Below are positions 36,543 through 45,348 of a stretch of DNA of 64,000 nucleotides, one piece after another. The notes beneath the pieces were generated by a model that worked only from the letters and a program-made list of their open reading frames with translations, had not been told where the DNA came from and did no database searches. Every line of letters begins with the position of its first letter. Positions within the stretch are counted from its first letter, which is position 1. The DNA lies in assembly GCF_001634365.1 (NCBI RefSeq), contig NZ_CP014578.1, positions 3,472,001 to 3,536,000 on the forward strand, given 5' to 3'. The DNA comes from Paraburkholderia phytofirmans OLGA172. Lineage in GTDB: Bacteria > Pseudomonadota > Gammaproteobacteria > Burkholderiales > Burkholderiaceae. A program made the translations under genes and the position numbers.

Positions 36543-37024
36543 GAACTGAAACTCCCTTCGATGAATGACTGAAAATCGGGCGGCTGAAAGACCTTGATGA
36601 CCGCCGTGGCGCAACACACGTCGCCATGGTGGATCGTGCATTCGTAGGCGGCGTGGCCTTCTTCGCTACGCAGCAATGCGGTTGCATGGATCAGCAACCT
36701 GGCGCCGCCAGCGAACGACGGTTGCAAAGCTTTATAGCTGCGCGAGCCAAGCAGCACACCGGGACGCGCTCTGCCGCCACCGCGCATGGCGAGCAACGCG
36801 ATGTGCGCCGCGATGGTCTGCGCCATCAACTCGACGCCGACCCAGGCAGGCATCGCGCCGTCGGCGTCGGCATACCACGCGTCGGCGTGTACGGTTGCGC
36901 GCGCGCTGAGTGCGTCTTCGCTGAAGGTGTTCACGGCATCGATCAGCAGCATCGTGCCGCGATGCGGGATGATCGCTTCGATAGGTTGCAGGACGAGATC
37001 CTGAGTGGAGGGCGTCTGGGTCAT
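36539..37024 (-). CDS. 3-hydroxyacyl-ACP dehydratase, hotdog fold (ApeP-like)
   Basis: 161 aa. The FabZ/FabA-like dehydratase region IIPHRGTMLLIDAV is followed by WVGVELMAQTIAAHIAL, the hotdog helix with the catalytic acidic residue. In the characterised Xenorhabdus system ApeP pairs with a second dehydratase (ApeI, here fused to the ligase at 45348-47054). It removes water after each reduction, giving the conjugated double bonds. The ATG at 37024 lies 9 bp from the stop of the upstream ketosynthase. Confidence 0.86.
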   Translation of the reverse strand: MTQTPSTQDLVLQPIEAIIPHRGTMLLIDAVNTFSEDALSARATVHADAWYADADGAMPAWVGVELMAQTIAAHIALLAMRGGGRARPGVLLGSRSYKALQPSFAGGARLLIHATALLRSEEGHAAYECTIHHGDVCCATAVIKVFQPPDFQSFIEGSFSS

Positions 37025-37032
37025 CGCGCGTG

Positions 37033-38217
37033 TCACCGTCCAAGGATCAGGCTGACATTGCTGCCGCCGAACGCAAACGAATTGCTCATCACATAGTGCG
37101 GCCCAGCGCCGCGCGGCAGAAAGCGTTCGGTTTCGACCAGATCCAGCGCCGGCAAAGCGGGATCGGCAGCGCCGTCCCACAGATGACGCGGCAGCGGCAC
37201 CTTGTCGCGTGCCAGCGTCAGCCACGCGAAGGCGAGTTCGGTTGCGCCCGCTGCGCCGAGCTGGTGACCCGTTAGCGGTTTGGTGCCGCTCGTCGCCACA
37301 CCGTCGGGAAAGACACGCGCCATCAGCTTCGCTTCCATCTCGTCGTTCTTGCGCGTGGCGGTGGCATGCAGATTCACATAGCCGATCGCCGACGAGGCAA
37401 CGCCCGCATCGGCCAGCGCTGCGTGCAATGCGAGTTCACCGCCCACACCTAGCGGGTCGGGCGAGGAAATGTGATGCGCGTCGCTCGATTCGCCGACGCC
37501 CGCGAGCCGCACTTCCGCTTCGTCGCGGCTCATCAGGAACACGGCGGCGCCTTCGCCGACGTTGATCCCGCAACGATTGCGGCTCATCGGATTGGCGCGT
37601 ACGCCGCTGGTCGATTCGAGCGAGGCGAAACCCTGCACCGTCAGCTCGCATAGCGAATCGACGCCCCCCACCACGACCGCATCGCAAAGCCGTAATTGCA
37701 GCAGCCGGCGCGCCGACGCAAAAGCCTTCGCGCTCGAGGTGCAAGCGGTCGAGATCGTAAACGCCGGGCCCTGCACGCCGAGCGCGGCAGCGGCAAACGG
37801 CGCGGCGGTGCCAATCTCCATCTGCCGGTAATTAAAGTTGATTGGCAGGTTGCCCGCTTGCGCCTGATAGACGAATGCGGCTTCGGCCGCTTCGACACCC
37901 GACGTGCTGGTGCCAAGCACCACGCCAAGCCGATGCGCGCCGTAACGCTCGCGTGCCGCCTCGATCGCGGGTGCGATTTGCGCCAGCGCGGCCAGCAACA
38001 AGCGGTTATTACGGCAGTCGTAACGCGTGAGTGCGGCCGGCGGCGCCAGATCGAGAGGCGCGAGCACGCTGCCGACAAACGCTTCGCCAATGCCTGTATG
38101 GGCATTCGCCATACCGGGTGCGCGCGCGGCGGCAAGCGCCGGGACGATTGCATCGAGGTCGCCGCCGAGCGCATTGATCATGCCGAGCGCGTGCAAATAA
38201 ACTGATGGCGCCTTCAT
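37033..38217 (-). CDS. Beta-ketoacyl-ACP synthase (ApeO-like)
   Basis: 394 aa. It is a ketosynthase with Cys in ISTACTSSAKA, His in NLHATATRKND and His in KPLTGHQLGAAG. Being first in a KS-dehydratase-reductase-KS series, it corresponds to ApeO, the elongating KS that pairs with the chain-length-factor-like ApeC (here 49019-49798). The ATG at 38217 overlaps the MMPL exporter stop (ATGA, 38214-38217). Confidence 0.87.
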   Translation of the reverse strand: MKAPSVYLHALGMINALGGDLDAIVPALAAARAPGMANAHTGIGEAFVGSVLAPLDLAPPAALTRYDCRNNRLLLAALAQIAPAIEAARERYGAHRLGVVLGTSTSGVEAAEAAFVYQAQAGNLPINFNYRQMEIGTAAPFAAAALGVQGPAFTISTACTSSAKAFASARRLLQLRLCDAVVVGGVDSLCELTVQGFASLESTSGVRANPMSRNRCGINVGEGAAVFLMSRDEAEVRLAGVGESSDAHHISSPDPLGVGGELALHAALADAGVASSAIGYVNLHATATRKNDEMEAKLMARVFPDGVATSGTKPLTGHQLGAAGATELAFAWLTLARDKVPLPRHLWDGAADPALPALDLVETERFLPRGAGPHYVMSNSFAFGGSNVSLILGR

Positions 38218-40841
38218 GCGGCCCTCCTTGATTCCGATGGCATGCCGATCGGCGCGAGCAGCACCGATACCGCAATGCCGAGCGCGAGCGTGGCGCCGAA
38301 GCTCTTCAGCGCGGGCATCGCACTCATGCCGAGCATGCCGAACGACAGCAGCGTGGTGGCCGCGGAGAGCAGCACGCCGGTCCACACCGCGCCTAGATCA
38401 GCGTCTGCGCGCAAGCAGCCTTCGCGCAGAAACACCGCATAGTTTGCGCCAACGCCAAGCACGAGCATCAGCGCAAGCCAGTTGAAAAGATTGAGTGGCA
38501 CGTGGGCGTAGCCGAACACCGCGAGCGTGACGCCGACCGCGAGCAACACTGGCAGCGTGACGGCGATGCCGCCGTGCACGTGGTCCGCCAAGGAATCTTT
38601 CTGCCGGGCGTCTCCCGATCCCCCAATCCCCCGCGGGGACTTCCTTCGGGGCAGGGGACTTCCTTCGGGGCCGGAGACTTTCTGCGAGGCATCCCCCAAT
38701 TCCCCAAGGGGACTTCCTTCGAGGCGCAGGACTTCCTTCGGGGCGTAGCGCAGCATCAGCAGGACGAGCACGAGTGCAAGCGCACCGCCGAGCCACCAGC
38801 CGCTATCCACGCGGTACGCACCGAATAACTTCGATACGCTCGCCGCTTTATCGACGAAGACGACGCCCGGCAGCGCTTGCGCAGTAGCGATCAGCGCGGG
38901 TTCGTTCTGCGGCGTCACGCCTTGTGGAATCACGACCGCTGCGTACGCTTTGGCGGTCGAATCGACAGCACCCAGCCACAGATGTTTGTAGGGCTGCGAC
39001 CACGGCGTGGCGAGCCACGTGTCGACCGTGAGCGGCGGCTGCGGTTTCGCATACGCGGCGAGCCAGGCATCGGCAACTTCGTCTTTAAAACCTGCTTGCA
39101 GCAGCGTGGCGCGCAATGCTGCGGGGTCGTTGAAAACATGCTGCGCGAGCAATGCGCGGTCTTCGTCTTGCTGTTTCGCGGACGGCACGAACTGCGCCAC
39201 TGACTGATAGTCGCCAACCTTGTTCGCCGTGCCGTTCAAGCCGTCGAGCTTCGCGCCCAGCGCTTCGGCGCGTTCCAGCACGATCTCCGGCGTCTCCCCG
39301 CGCACCACAAAAAACTGCGCACTGTTATCGACGCCGACCGCCGCGCGCACCTTGTCTTCCTGTGCGACCAGCGAAGGATCACGCTGGATCAGCAGATGGA
39401 TATCGTCGTCGCTGGTCAGACGCAGCCAGCCGGGAATCGCCACGATCAGCAACAGCGCCGCGACGAACCACGCGCGCTTGCCGCCAATCGTGCGATGCCA
39501 GACCGTCAGGACACGCGCCGCCCCGGCGAACACCCGCTGCGGACTGCGCCTCGGCGGGCGCGTGAGCAGCGCGGGCAACAACCACAGTACGGACGCAAAC
39601 GCCGTGACGATGCCCGCCATCGCAAAGCATGCGATCTGTTTGAGCGCGGGAAACGGCACCCACGTGAGGATCGCGTAGCCGAGCAGGCTGGTGGCAAGCG
39701 CAACCGTCAAGGCCGGACGTACCGCATGCGCACCGCGGCGCGAATCCCAATCGCGCCCCGCGCCAAGATAGACCACAAAATACTGGATCGAATAATCGAC
39801 CGCTTCGCCGATCAGGCTCGCGCCGAACACCAGCGTCAACAGATGCAATTGGCCGAACATCAGCATCGTCACCGCGAGCGCGCAAACGATGCCGAGCGCC
39901 GTCGAAACGAAGCCGAGTAGCAACAACCTCGGCGAGCGGAACACCCACATCATCAACAGCGCAATCCCGCACAGGGACGCAACGCCGATCAGGTGCACTT
40001 CGTGTTCCGAGGCGCTGCGTGCCGATTCCGCGTAAAACACCGCGCCGGTTCTCGCCACCGACACGTCGGGAAACGCCTGCTTCAAGGCGCTTTCGCCTTG
40101 TGCGAGCGCGGCGAGCACGGTGTGCTGCGTCTTCGATTCGTAGGCCGAGCCCGGCAGCGTGGCGACGATCAGTACGCTGGTTGTGGCGCCGCGATGCGAC
40201 ACCAGCATGTTGTCTTCGAGTTCGAGATTCGACGTGGCGAGCGGCAAACCGCCGAGCCAGTGTTCGAGCCAGCCGAACGGATCGTCGGCGAGCGGCGTGG
40301 TCAAACCGCCGCGTAATGGGCTGTAGATGCGCTGCGCGAGCGCGTCCCCCAGTCCCCCAAGGGGACTTCCTTCGGGGCGGGGGACTTCCTGCGGGGTGTC
40401 GTGCAATGTCGCGCTTGAAGCGCTGTTCTGCGCGAGAGCCATGCGGTCAGCAGGCGCCAGCAAACCGAAGCGATAGGGCATGTACAACGCTGCGATCTGC
40501 GACAGATCGAACGGCGGCAATTCCGCCGTCACCGAGCCAAACGCCCCGCTCTTCTGCAATGCCGCGCCGAGCTGTTTCGCGGCCGCTTTCGCGTGCGCGT
40601 CATCGTTGCTGGTGACCAGAAAAACGGTGCGGTCGCCCAGCGCGCCCGCCAGCGTATCGACCGCCTTTTCAGCAACCGGATCCGCTTCGGTGGCAGGCAG
40701 CAACGCCAGCAGATTGGTCTGCAACGGCGAAGGTCCCGCGAAACGCCAGCCGCAATACAGCGCCGCGGCGAGCGCGAGCAGCAGCCACGCGGCGCGCATG
40801 CCCCATGGCTGTTTCGCGGACGGCTGTTGCAGCACCCGCAT
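38214..40841 (-). CDS. MMPL/RND-type exporter of the aryl polyene operon (ApeM-like)
   Basis: 875 aa. It is a large inner-membrane transporter with two repeated halves, each with a big periplasmic loop and a bundle of membrane helices (for example LTLVFGASLIGEAVDYSIQY and LMLVLGVGANYAVFLREG). It probably moves the aryl polyene or its lipid conjugate toward the outer membrane together with the LolA-like protein upstream. It carries two insertions of the palindromic repeat: residues ~148-166 in the first periplasmic loop and ~700-748 in the loop between helices of the second half. Both keep the frame open. The ATG at 40841 overlaps the LolA-like stop (TGATG). Confidence 0.87.
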   Translation of the reverse strand: MRVLQQPSAKQPWGMRAAWLLLALAAALYCGWRFAGPSPLQTNLLALLPATEADPVAEKAVDTLAGALGDRTVFLVTSNDDAHAKAAAKQLGAALQKSGAFGSVTAELPPFDLSQIAALYMPYRFGLLAPADRMALAQNSASSATLHDTPQEVPRPEGSPLGGLGDALAQRIYSPLRGGLTTPLADDPFGWLEHWLGGLPLATSNLELEDNMLVSHRGATTSVLIVATLPGSAYESKTQHTVLAALAQGESALKQAFPDVSVARTGAVFYAESARSASEHEVHLIGVASLCGIALLMMWVFRSPRLLLLGFVSTALGIVCALAVTMLMFGQLHLLTLVFGASLIGEAVDYSIQYFVVYLGAGRDWDSRRGAHAVRPALTVALATSLLGYAILTWVPFPALKQIACFAMAGIVTAFASVLWLLPALLTRPPRRSPQRVFAGAARVLTVWHRTIGGKRAWFVAALLLIVAIPGWLRLTSDDDIHLLIQRDPSLVAQEDKVRAAVGVDNSAQFFVVRGETPEIVLERAEALGAKLDGLNGTANKVGDYQSVAQFVPSAKQQDEDRALLAQHVFNDPAALRATLLQAGFKDEVADAWLAAYAKPQPPLTVDTWLATPWSQPYKHLWLGAVDSTAKAYAAVVIPQGVTPQNEPALIATAQALPGVVFVDKAASVSKLFGAYRVDSGWWLGGALALVLVLLMLRYAPKEVLRLEGSPLGELGDASQKVSGPEGSPLPRRKSPRGIGGSGDARQKDSLADHVHGGIAVTLPVLLAVGVTLAVFGYAHVPLNLFNWLALMLVLGVGANYAVFLREGCLRADADLGAVWTGVLLSAATTLLSFGMLGMSAMPALKSFGATLALGIAVSVLLAPIGMPSESRRAA
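38600..38745 (-). repeat. Intragenic palindromic repeat, tandem copies C and D (in MMPL exporter)
   Basis: Two repeat units of the same family as in fdsA lie back to back. In gene orientation there are four CGAAGGAAGTCC cores, each repeat ending in a GGGGGATTGGGGGA-like run. The first unit is read in the same frame as the other copies (PKEVLRLEGSPLGELGD). The second shifts frame midway (GPEGSPLPRRKSPRGIGG), so the element is open in two frames. They add about 45 residues to an inter-helix loop. Confidence 0.85.
40344..40401 (-). repeat. Intragenic palindromic repeat, copy B (in MMPL exporter)
   Basis: In gene orientation it reads CCCCGCAGGAAGTCCCCCG, then CCCCGAAGGAAGTCCCC, TT, and GGGGGACTGGGGGACG. 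AGTCCCC and GGGGGACT pair perfectly around a short loop. It encodes PQEVPRPEGSPLGGLGD, nearly identical to the fdsA copy at both DNA and peptide level. Confidence 0.88.
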
Positions 40842-41515
40842 CACGGCGCTCCGAGCAAGCTGCGCTCAGCGGGCGTCGGTTCGGTCACCGCCACGCTTTT
40901 TGCAAAGTCGAGCGTCGTGACGTCGCCGTTCGCGAGCGTGATGCGCAGGCTTCGCAGATAGTCGCCGCCATTCATCTGCAAGCCTTTGATCGACTGCGCG
41001 ATCTGCGGCTGGTTCGGCGTAAGTTGCATGCGCCACTGCGCGGCGCTGCCTTCGGCCTGCACGTCGAATTGCGAATACAGCGCCGACAGATCGCCGCCGA
41101 GCATCGCACGCATCATCTTCGAGACCTGTGCGACGCCGCGCGTACCTTGGGCACTGTGCGCCGCGATGCGCTGGCCGTTGGCGTCGACTTCGGCGACGCC
41201 CGCGTCGGTGATCACGTAGGTGGCTTTGTACGGCGTGTCGATCTGCCAGATCACGCCACGATCGCGGAAGAACAGCAGCGAACCGGTGCTGACGAGCGGC
41301 TGCTTCATCGCGGCGAGCGTCTGCGTCTGCGTGAATTGCGCGCGCACTCCCTTGGCTTGTGCGAGATGGGAGGCGATTTGCGAGACCAGGGCCGGGTTGC
41401 CCGCGGCCTGCGCTTCTTCTGCCGCGGACGCCAGCGTCGGCCATGCTGCCAAGCCCAATGCGCTCAGGGTGCCTAGCGCGAGCCACGCGCCCGCGGCCAC
41501 AGCGCGCAGGCTCAT
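40841..41515 (-). CDS. LolA-like outer-membrane carrier protein (ApeL-like)
   Basis: 224 aa. A signal peptide (basic start, LALGTLSALGLAAW, cleavage near ASAAEE) precedes a LolA-type half-barrel: ASHLAQAKGVRAQFTQTQTL, STGSLLFFRDRGVIWQIDTPY and LNGGDYLRSL-like segments. It would shuttle the pigment or lipid across the periplasm from the MMPL exporter. The ATG at 41515 overlaps the thioesterase stop (ATGA); an ATG at 41524 is also possible. Confidence 0.85.
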   Translation of the reverse strand: MSLRAVAAGAWLALGTLSALGLAAWPTLASAAEEAQAAGNPALVSQIASHLAQAKGVRAQFTQTQTLAAMKQPLVSTGSLLFFRDRGVIWQIDTPYKATYVITDAGVAEVDANGQRIAAHSAQGTRGVAQVSKMMRAMLGGDLSALYSQFDVQAEGSAAQWRMQLTPNQPQIAQSIKGLQMNGGDYLRSLRITLANGDVTTLDFAKSVAVTEPTPAERSLLGAP

Positions 41516-41943
41516 CGTCCCCATACGCGCTCCAGCTTTTCGAATACGACCGGCGGCGACACGAACTGCAATTCCTGCGTCGCGGCATCCACCGCGACCT
41601 GGATCGTGTAGCCCTTCGTCAGCCGCGTACCGGACGCGCAATCGACAATTTCATAGCCTATTTTCAGGCGGTTCTCGTGTTCGAGCAGTTGCGTGCGCAC
41701 TTCGATCGCCTGGCCATAGGTGGCCGGGCGCACATACTTCAGATGCGCCTCGACGATCGGCCACAGGTAGCCCGAGGCCTGCATCTCGCGGTAGTCGTAG
41801 TCGAAGGTGCGTAAGAGCGCCGCGCGGCCGATCTCGAAGTACTTCAGATAGTGGCCGTGCCAACACACGTTCATCGCGTCGACGTCGTGAAACGGCACTT
41901 CGACCATCGCGCTGGCTGTCAGCACTTTAGGGGAGGCGGTCAT
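41512..41943 (-). CDS. Hotdog acyl-CoA/ACP thioesterase, 4HBT type (ApeK-like)
   Basis: 143 aa. It has the 4-hydroxybenzoyl-CoA thioesterase fold with the family start VPFHDVDAMNVCWHGHYLKY, in which the Asp is catalytic. It releases or proofreads acyl-ACP chains in aryl polyene synthesis. The ATG at 41943 overlaps the ammonia-lyase stop by four bases. Confidence 0.88.
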   Translation of the reverse strand: MTASPKVLTASAMVEVPFHDVDAMNVCWHGHYLKYFEIGRAALLRTFDYDYREMQASGYLWPIVEAHLKYVRPATYGQAIEVRTQLLEHENRLKIGYEIVDCASGTRLTKGYTIQVAVDAATQELQFVSPPVVFEKLERVWGR

Positions 41944-43547
41944 GCGTGCGAGCCTCCGCGATAGTCCTTCAGCAAATCGCACGCGGCGATGCGCGCGGTC
42001 AGTGCGCGCAGGTCGCTTTCCAGCGCGCGGTCTTCGTCGACGAAGGGCGACTGCGCCGTCACGCTGTCGATGAAGGCTTGCAGCGGCGCGGGAACCGGCG
42101 TGGCGCTGTCGATCTTCAAACGCAACCGGGCGGCTTGCACCGTCGCGAGCGTATGCGCGGCGGCGACCTGCTCCGTCAATTCCAGCACACGCAAACAGTC
42201 GCGCGCGGCGATCGTGCCCATGCTGACCTTGTCCTGATTGTGCGCCTCGGTCGAACGTGAGAAGACGCTTGCGGGCATCGTGTTTTTCAACGCTTCGGCC
42301 GTCCATGCGGACGACGAAATCTGCACCGCCTTGAACCCATGATTGATCGCGGCACGCGCGGGGGCCGCACCGGACAGATTGCGCGGCAAGCCGTTGTTGA
42401 AATTCACGTCGACCAGGAGTGCAAGCTGCCGGTCCATCAGATCGGCGAGATTGGCGACCGCGACCTTCAGCGAGTCCATCGCGAACGCGATATGGCCGCC
42501 GTAGAAGTTGCCGCCGTGCAGTACGCGCTCGTTGTCGGGATCGATCAACGGGTTGTCGTTCGCGCTGTTCAGTTCGTTCTCGACATCGCGGCGCACCCAC
42601 GACAAGGCATCGCGCGCGACGCCGATCACATGTGGCGCACAGCGAATCGAATAGCGGTCTTGCAGACGATGCCCCGGCGTATCGTCGCGCCCGGTCAGAT
42701 CGTCGCGAATCCATGCCGCGGCTTCGGCCTGCCCTGCGTGCGGCTTCACTTCGAACAGGGTTGCGTCAAAATGCGCGGCGCGGCCGTCGAGTGCGATGGT
42801 GGAGAGCGCCGTGAGACGTGCGGTGAGGCGCGTCAGATGATCGGCACGCGCAAACGCGAGACAGGCGAGGCCCGTCATCACCGCGGTGCCGTTCATCAAC
42901 GCGAGGCCTTCTTTCGGCGCGAGCGTCAATGGCGTGTGACCGAGTTCGGTCCATACCTCGCGCACATTGCGCAGGGTGCCTTCGAACATCACATCGCGTT
43001 CGCCGGCAAGCGCGGCGGCCACATACGAAAGCGGCGTCAGATCGCCGCTTGCACCGACCGAACCTTCCGACGGAATGCGCGGCAACACGCGATGATTGAT
43101 CAGATCGGCGAGACGCTCGAGCAACACGGGGCGCACGCCGGAAAAACCGTAGGCCAGCGAGTTCAGCCGCGCGGCGATCACCGCGAGCGTTTGCGCGTCG
43201 TCGAGATACTGGCCCATCCCGCAGCCGTGGTAGCGCGTCAGTTGCAACGGCAAGGCTTCGACGAGCTCCATCGGCACGTCGACCACGCACGCATCGCCAT
43301 AACCGGTGTTGACGCCGTACACGGTCGCGCCCGCCGCCAGATGCCGGCGCAGAAAATCCGCGCCGCGCTGGATGCGCGCGCGCCACGCCGGATCGGCGCT
43401 CAACGCAACCGGCGCGCGATGGTGGGCGATCCCAACGACCTCTTCGATCGTCAGCTTGCGCCCGCCGATCGTCACCGCCGCGGCGTTCGCGCGGGTGTTC
43501 TCACTTGCGCTGACGTTCAGCGTCTCGATCAGATCATGTTCGGCCAT
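41940..43547 (-). CDS. Aromatic amino-acid ammonia-lyase (HAL/PAL/TAL family)
   Basis: 535 aa. The ASG triplet that forms the MIO prosthetic group is at residues 166-168 (GSVGASGDLTPLSY). The catalytic Tyr is in VYGVNTGYGD (about residue 78). The substrate-selectivity loop reads LTRYHGCGMG (about 103-112) and not the Ser-His of typical histidine lyases. Deamination of tyrosine or phenylalanine would give coumarate or cinnamate, a natural aryl starter for the polyene. TAL genes have this role in flexirubin clusters. There are no hut genes nearby. The exact substrate cannot be read from the sequence. The ATG at 43547 overlaps the upstream gene by 14 bp. Confidence 0.88.
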   Translation of the reverse strand: MAEHDLIETLNVSASENTRANAAAVTIGGRKLTIEEVVGIAHHRAPVALSADPAWRARIQRGADFLRRHLAAGATVYGVNTGYGDACVVDVPMELVEALPLQLTRYHGCGMGQYLDDAQTLAVIAARLNSLAYGFSGVRPVLLERLADLINHRVLPRIPSEGSVGASGDLTPLSYVAAALAGERDVMFEGTLRNVREVWTELGHTPLTLAPKEGLALMNGTAVMTGLACLAFARADHLTRLTARLTALSTIALDGRAAHFDATLFEVKPHAGQAEAAAWIRDDLTGRDDTPGHRLQDRYSIRCAPHVIGVARDALSWVRRDVENELNSANDNPLIDPDNERVLHGGNFYGGHIAFAMDSLKVAVANLADLMDRQLALLVDVNFNNGLPRNLSGAAPARAAINHGFKAVQISSSAWTAEALKNTMPASVFSRSTEAHNQDKVSMGTIAARDCLRVLELTEQVAAAHTLATVQAARLRLKIDSATPVPAPLQAFIDSVTAQSPFVDEDRALESDLRALTARIAACDLLKDYRGGSHA

Positions 43548-45348
43548 GTGTGCCTCGCTTGGGGCTGGCCCAGAAATCGAAGAAATTGAACCATTGATAA
43601 GGTGCCTTGCGGCAATAGTGTTCGAGGCGCGCCGCGTAACGCTGCGCCCACGCGGCAAGATGCTGCGCGCGTTCGCGGCGCGGCAACTCGATGCGTTCGG
43701 CGAACGGTTCGAAATACAGACGGTAGCCGTCGTGCTCTTTCAGGCAGAAGAACAGATAGACGGGGCAGCCCAACGCATGCGCGAGCACGTAGGGGCCTTG
43801 CGCAAACGGGGCGGCCGAGCCGAGAAATTGCGCTTCGGTCGTGCGGCCCGCTTCGCGCGCCGGCACGCGGTCGCCGACGATCACCAGCAGTTCGCCCGCG
43901 TCGACGCGCTCCTGCATCAACATGGCGGTCTCGGGACCGAAGTCGCTGACTTCGAGCAGATGCCGCGCGAACTGGCTATTCGCCGACGCCAGCACGCTAT
44001 TGAAGCGCCGCGCGTGTTCGGTGTAGACCACGGCGGTGACTTTCGCGTAGGCGCCTTGCGTGGCGAGCGCACGGGTCATTTCCAGATTGCCCAGATGCGC
44101 GCCGATCACGAGCGCACCCTTGCCGCTCGCCACCAAGGCTTCGAATGCGGCTGGATCTTCGAATTTGACCTCAGTGTTGTTGACCCGGCCGGACCATGCC
44201 GCGAGCTTGTCGAAGCCCGATTGCGCAAACGCCAGCATGTGTCGATACGCGGACAGCCAACCCGGACGCGGCGTATCGCCATGCGGCGCGGCTTGCCCGA
44301 GACGCGTGAAGTAGTTGCTCGACGCCTCGCGGGCGGCGCGGCCCGTCAGCAGAAAATACGCGACGATCGGATGCAGCCAGAGCGCGGTAAACCGCCGGCC
44401 GAACAGCTTGCAACTGAGCGCGAGCAACGACATGCCCAAATGGCTGCCGCGTTCGGCGATCCGCCACCAGTCCTGCGGGCTCTGTTCGCCCGGCTCGTCC
44501 TGCTTGCCGGGTTCGGCTTGTTCGCCCTGTTCGGCTTGCTTGCCCGGTTCGGCTTGCTTGCCCGGTTCGTCCTGCTTGCCCGGTTCGTTTGCAATGGCCG
44601 GGCGGCGTGGCATCACTTTGTGCGCGAGCAGCATCGGCAGACGCCACAACATGCCGAACACGAGCCGCGTGTGGCTGCGGCTGATGCGCACGTTGTCCCA
44701 CAGCACGTCGAAATGCGAGACGCCATCGGTTGCGTACGTGACGCGCGTCGGAATCGAGTGGAACGCCGCGCGCCGCCAGTAGAGGCGCACCAGAATTTCA
44801 ATGTCGAAGTCCATGCGCGTCGGCAGTTGCACGCTGTCGATCAGCTCGCAGGCCAGCGCTAGCGGATAGAGGCGAAAGCCGCACATCGAATCGCGAATCG
44901 TCAGCGAGAGCGTTTCGATCCACACCCATACGTGCGTCAGATAACGGCCGTACAGGCGCGATTTCGGCACGCTCTCGTCGTAGACCGGGCGGCCCAGGAT
45001 CACCGCGCCCGGTTCGGCTCGCGCCGCTTCGATGAAACGCGGCACATCGGCCGCGTCGTGCTGGCCGTCGGCGTCGATCTGCAAAGCGTGCGTGTAACCC
45101 GCAGCGCGCGCGGCGCGCAGCCCCGTCATCACGGCTGCGCCCTTGCCGCCATTGACCGGCAAGCGTAGCAGCGTGAGCTGCCCCGCATACTGTTGCGCGA
45201 GCGCGGTGAGGACCTGCTGGGTGGCCTCATCGCTGCCGTCGTCGACAACACAGATCGGCAAGCCGTGCACCGCGAGGCGGGCAACGGTCGCGCCGATCGC
45301 GTCCTTGTGGTTGTAAATCGGAATCACAATGCACGGAGCGAATTTCAT
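43534..45348 (-). CDS. Glycosyltransferase family 2 fused to a LpxL-like acyltransferase (ApeJ-like)
   Basis: 604 aa. Residues 1-~240 are a GT2 domain: VIPIYNHKDAIGATV, VVDDGSDEATQQ and the metal motif in LQIDADGQHDAADVP. After a membrane-proximal stretch comes a repeat linker (EPGKQA units). Residues ~310-600 are a lauroyl/lysophospholipid-acyltransferase-like domain with the HLGNLEMTRAL segment in place of the usual HxxxxD/E region, and GDRVPAR. It probably attaches a sugar and an acyl chain to the pigment's aryl head or lipid anchor. The ATG at 45348 overlaps the upstream stop (TGATG). The open frame extends far upstream in shadow. Confidence 0.85.
   Translation of the reverse strand: MKFAPCIVIPIYNHKDAIGATVARLAVHGLPICVVDDGSDEATQQVLTALAQQYAGQLTLLRLPVNGGKGAAVMTGLRAARAAGYTHALQIDADGQHDAADVPRFIEAARAEPGAVILGRPVYDESVPKSRLYGRYLTHVWVWIETLSLTIRDSMCGFRLYPLALACELIDSVQLPTRMDFDIEILVRLYWRRAAFHSIPTRVTYATDGVSHFDVLWDNVRISRSHTRLVFGMLWRLPMLLAHKVMPRRPAIANEPGKQDEPGKQAEPGKQAEQGEQAEPGKQDEPGEQSPQDWWRIAERGSHLGMSLLALSCKLFGRRFTALWLHPIVAYFLLTGRAAREASSNYFTRLGQAAPHGDTPRPGWLSAYRHMLAFAQSGFDKLAAWSGRVNNTEVKFEDPAAFEALVASGKGALVIGAHLGNLEMTRALATQGAYAKVTAVVYTEHARRFNSVLASANSQFARHLLEVSDFGPETAMLMQERVDAGELLVIVGDRVPAREAGRTTEAQFLGSAAPFAQGPYVLAHALGCPVYLFFCLKEHDGYRLYFEPFAERIELPRRERAQHLAAWAQRYAARLEHYCRKAPYQWFNFFDFWASPKRGTHGRT
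44479..44586 (-). repeat. 18-bp minisatellite, six units, encoding a domain linker
   Basis: Six in-frame 18-bp units (consensus TTCGGCTTGCTTGCCCGG on the plus strand) encode EPGKQA-type hexapeptides between the GT2 and acyltransferase domains. Unit length is a multiple of three, so copy-number change would only alter linker length. Confidence 0.88.

Noticed and set aside
35818..36687. Upstream extension of the ApeR-like ketosynthase frame
   Set aside because: It covers the ketoreductase gene in another frame. The TGATG overlap at 35815-35819 fixes the real start.
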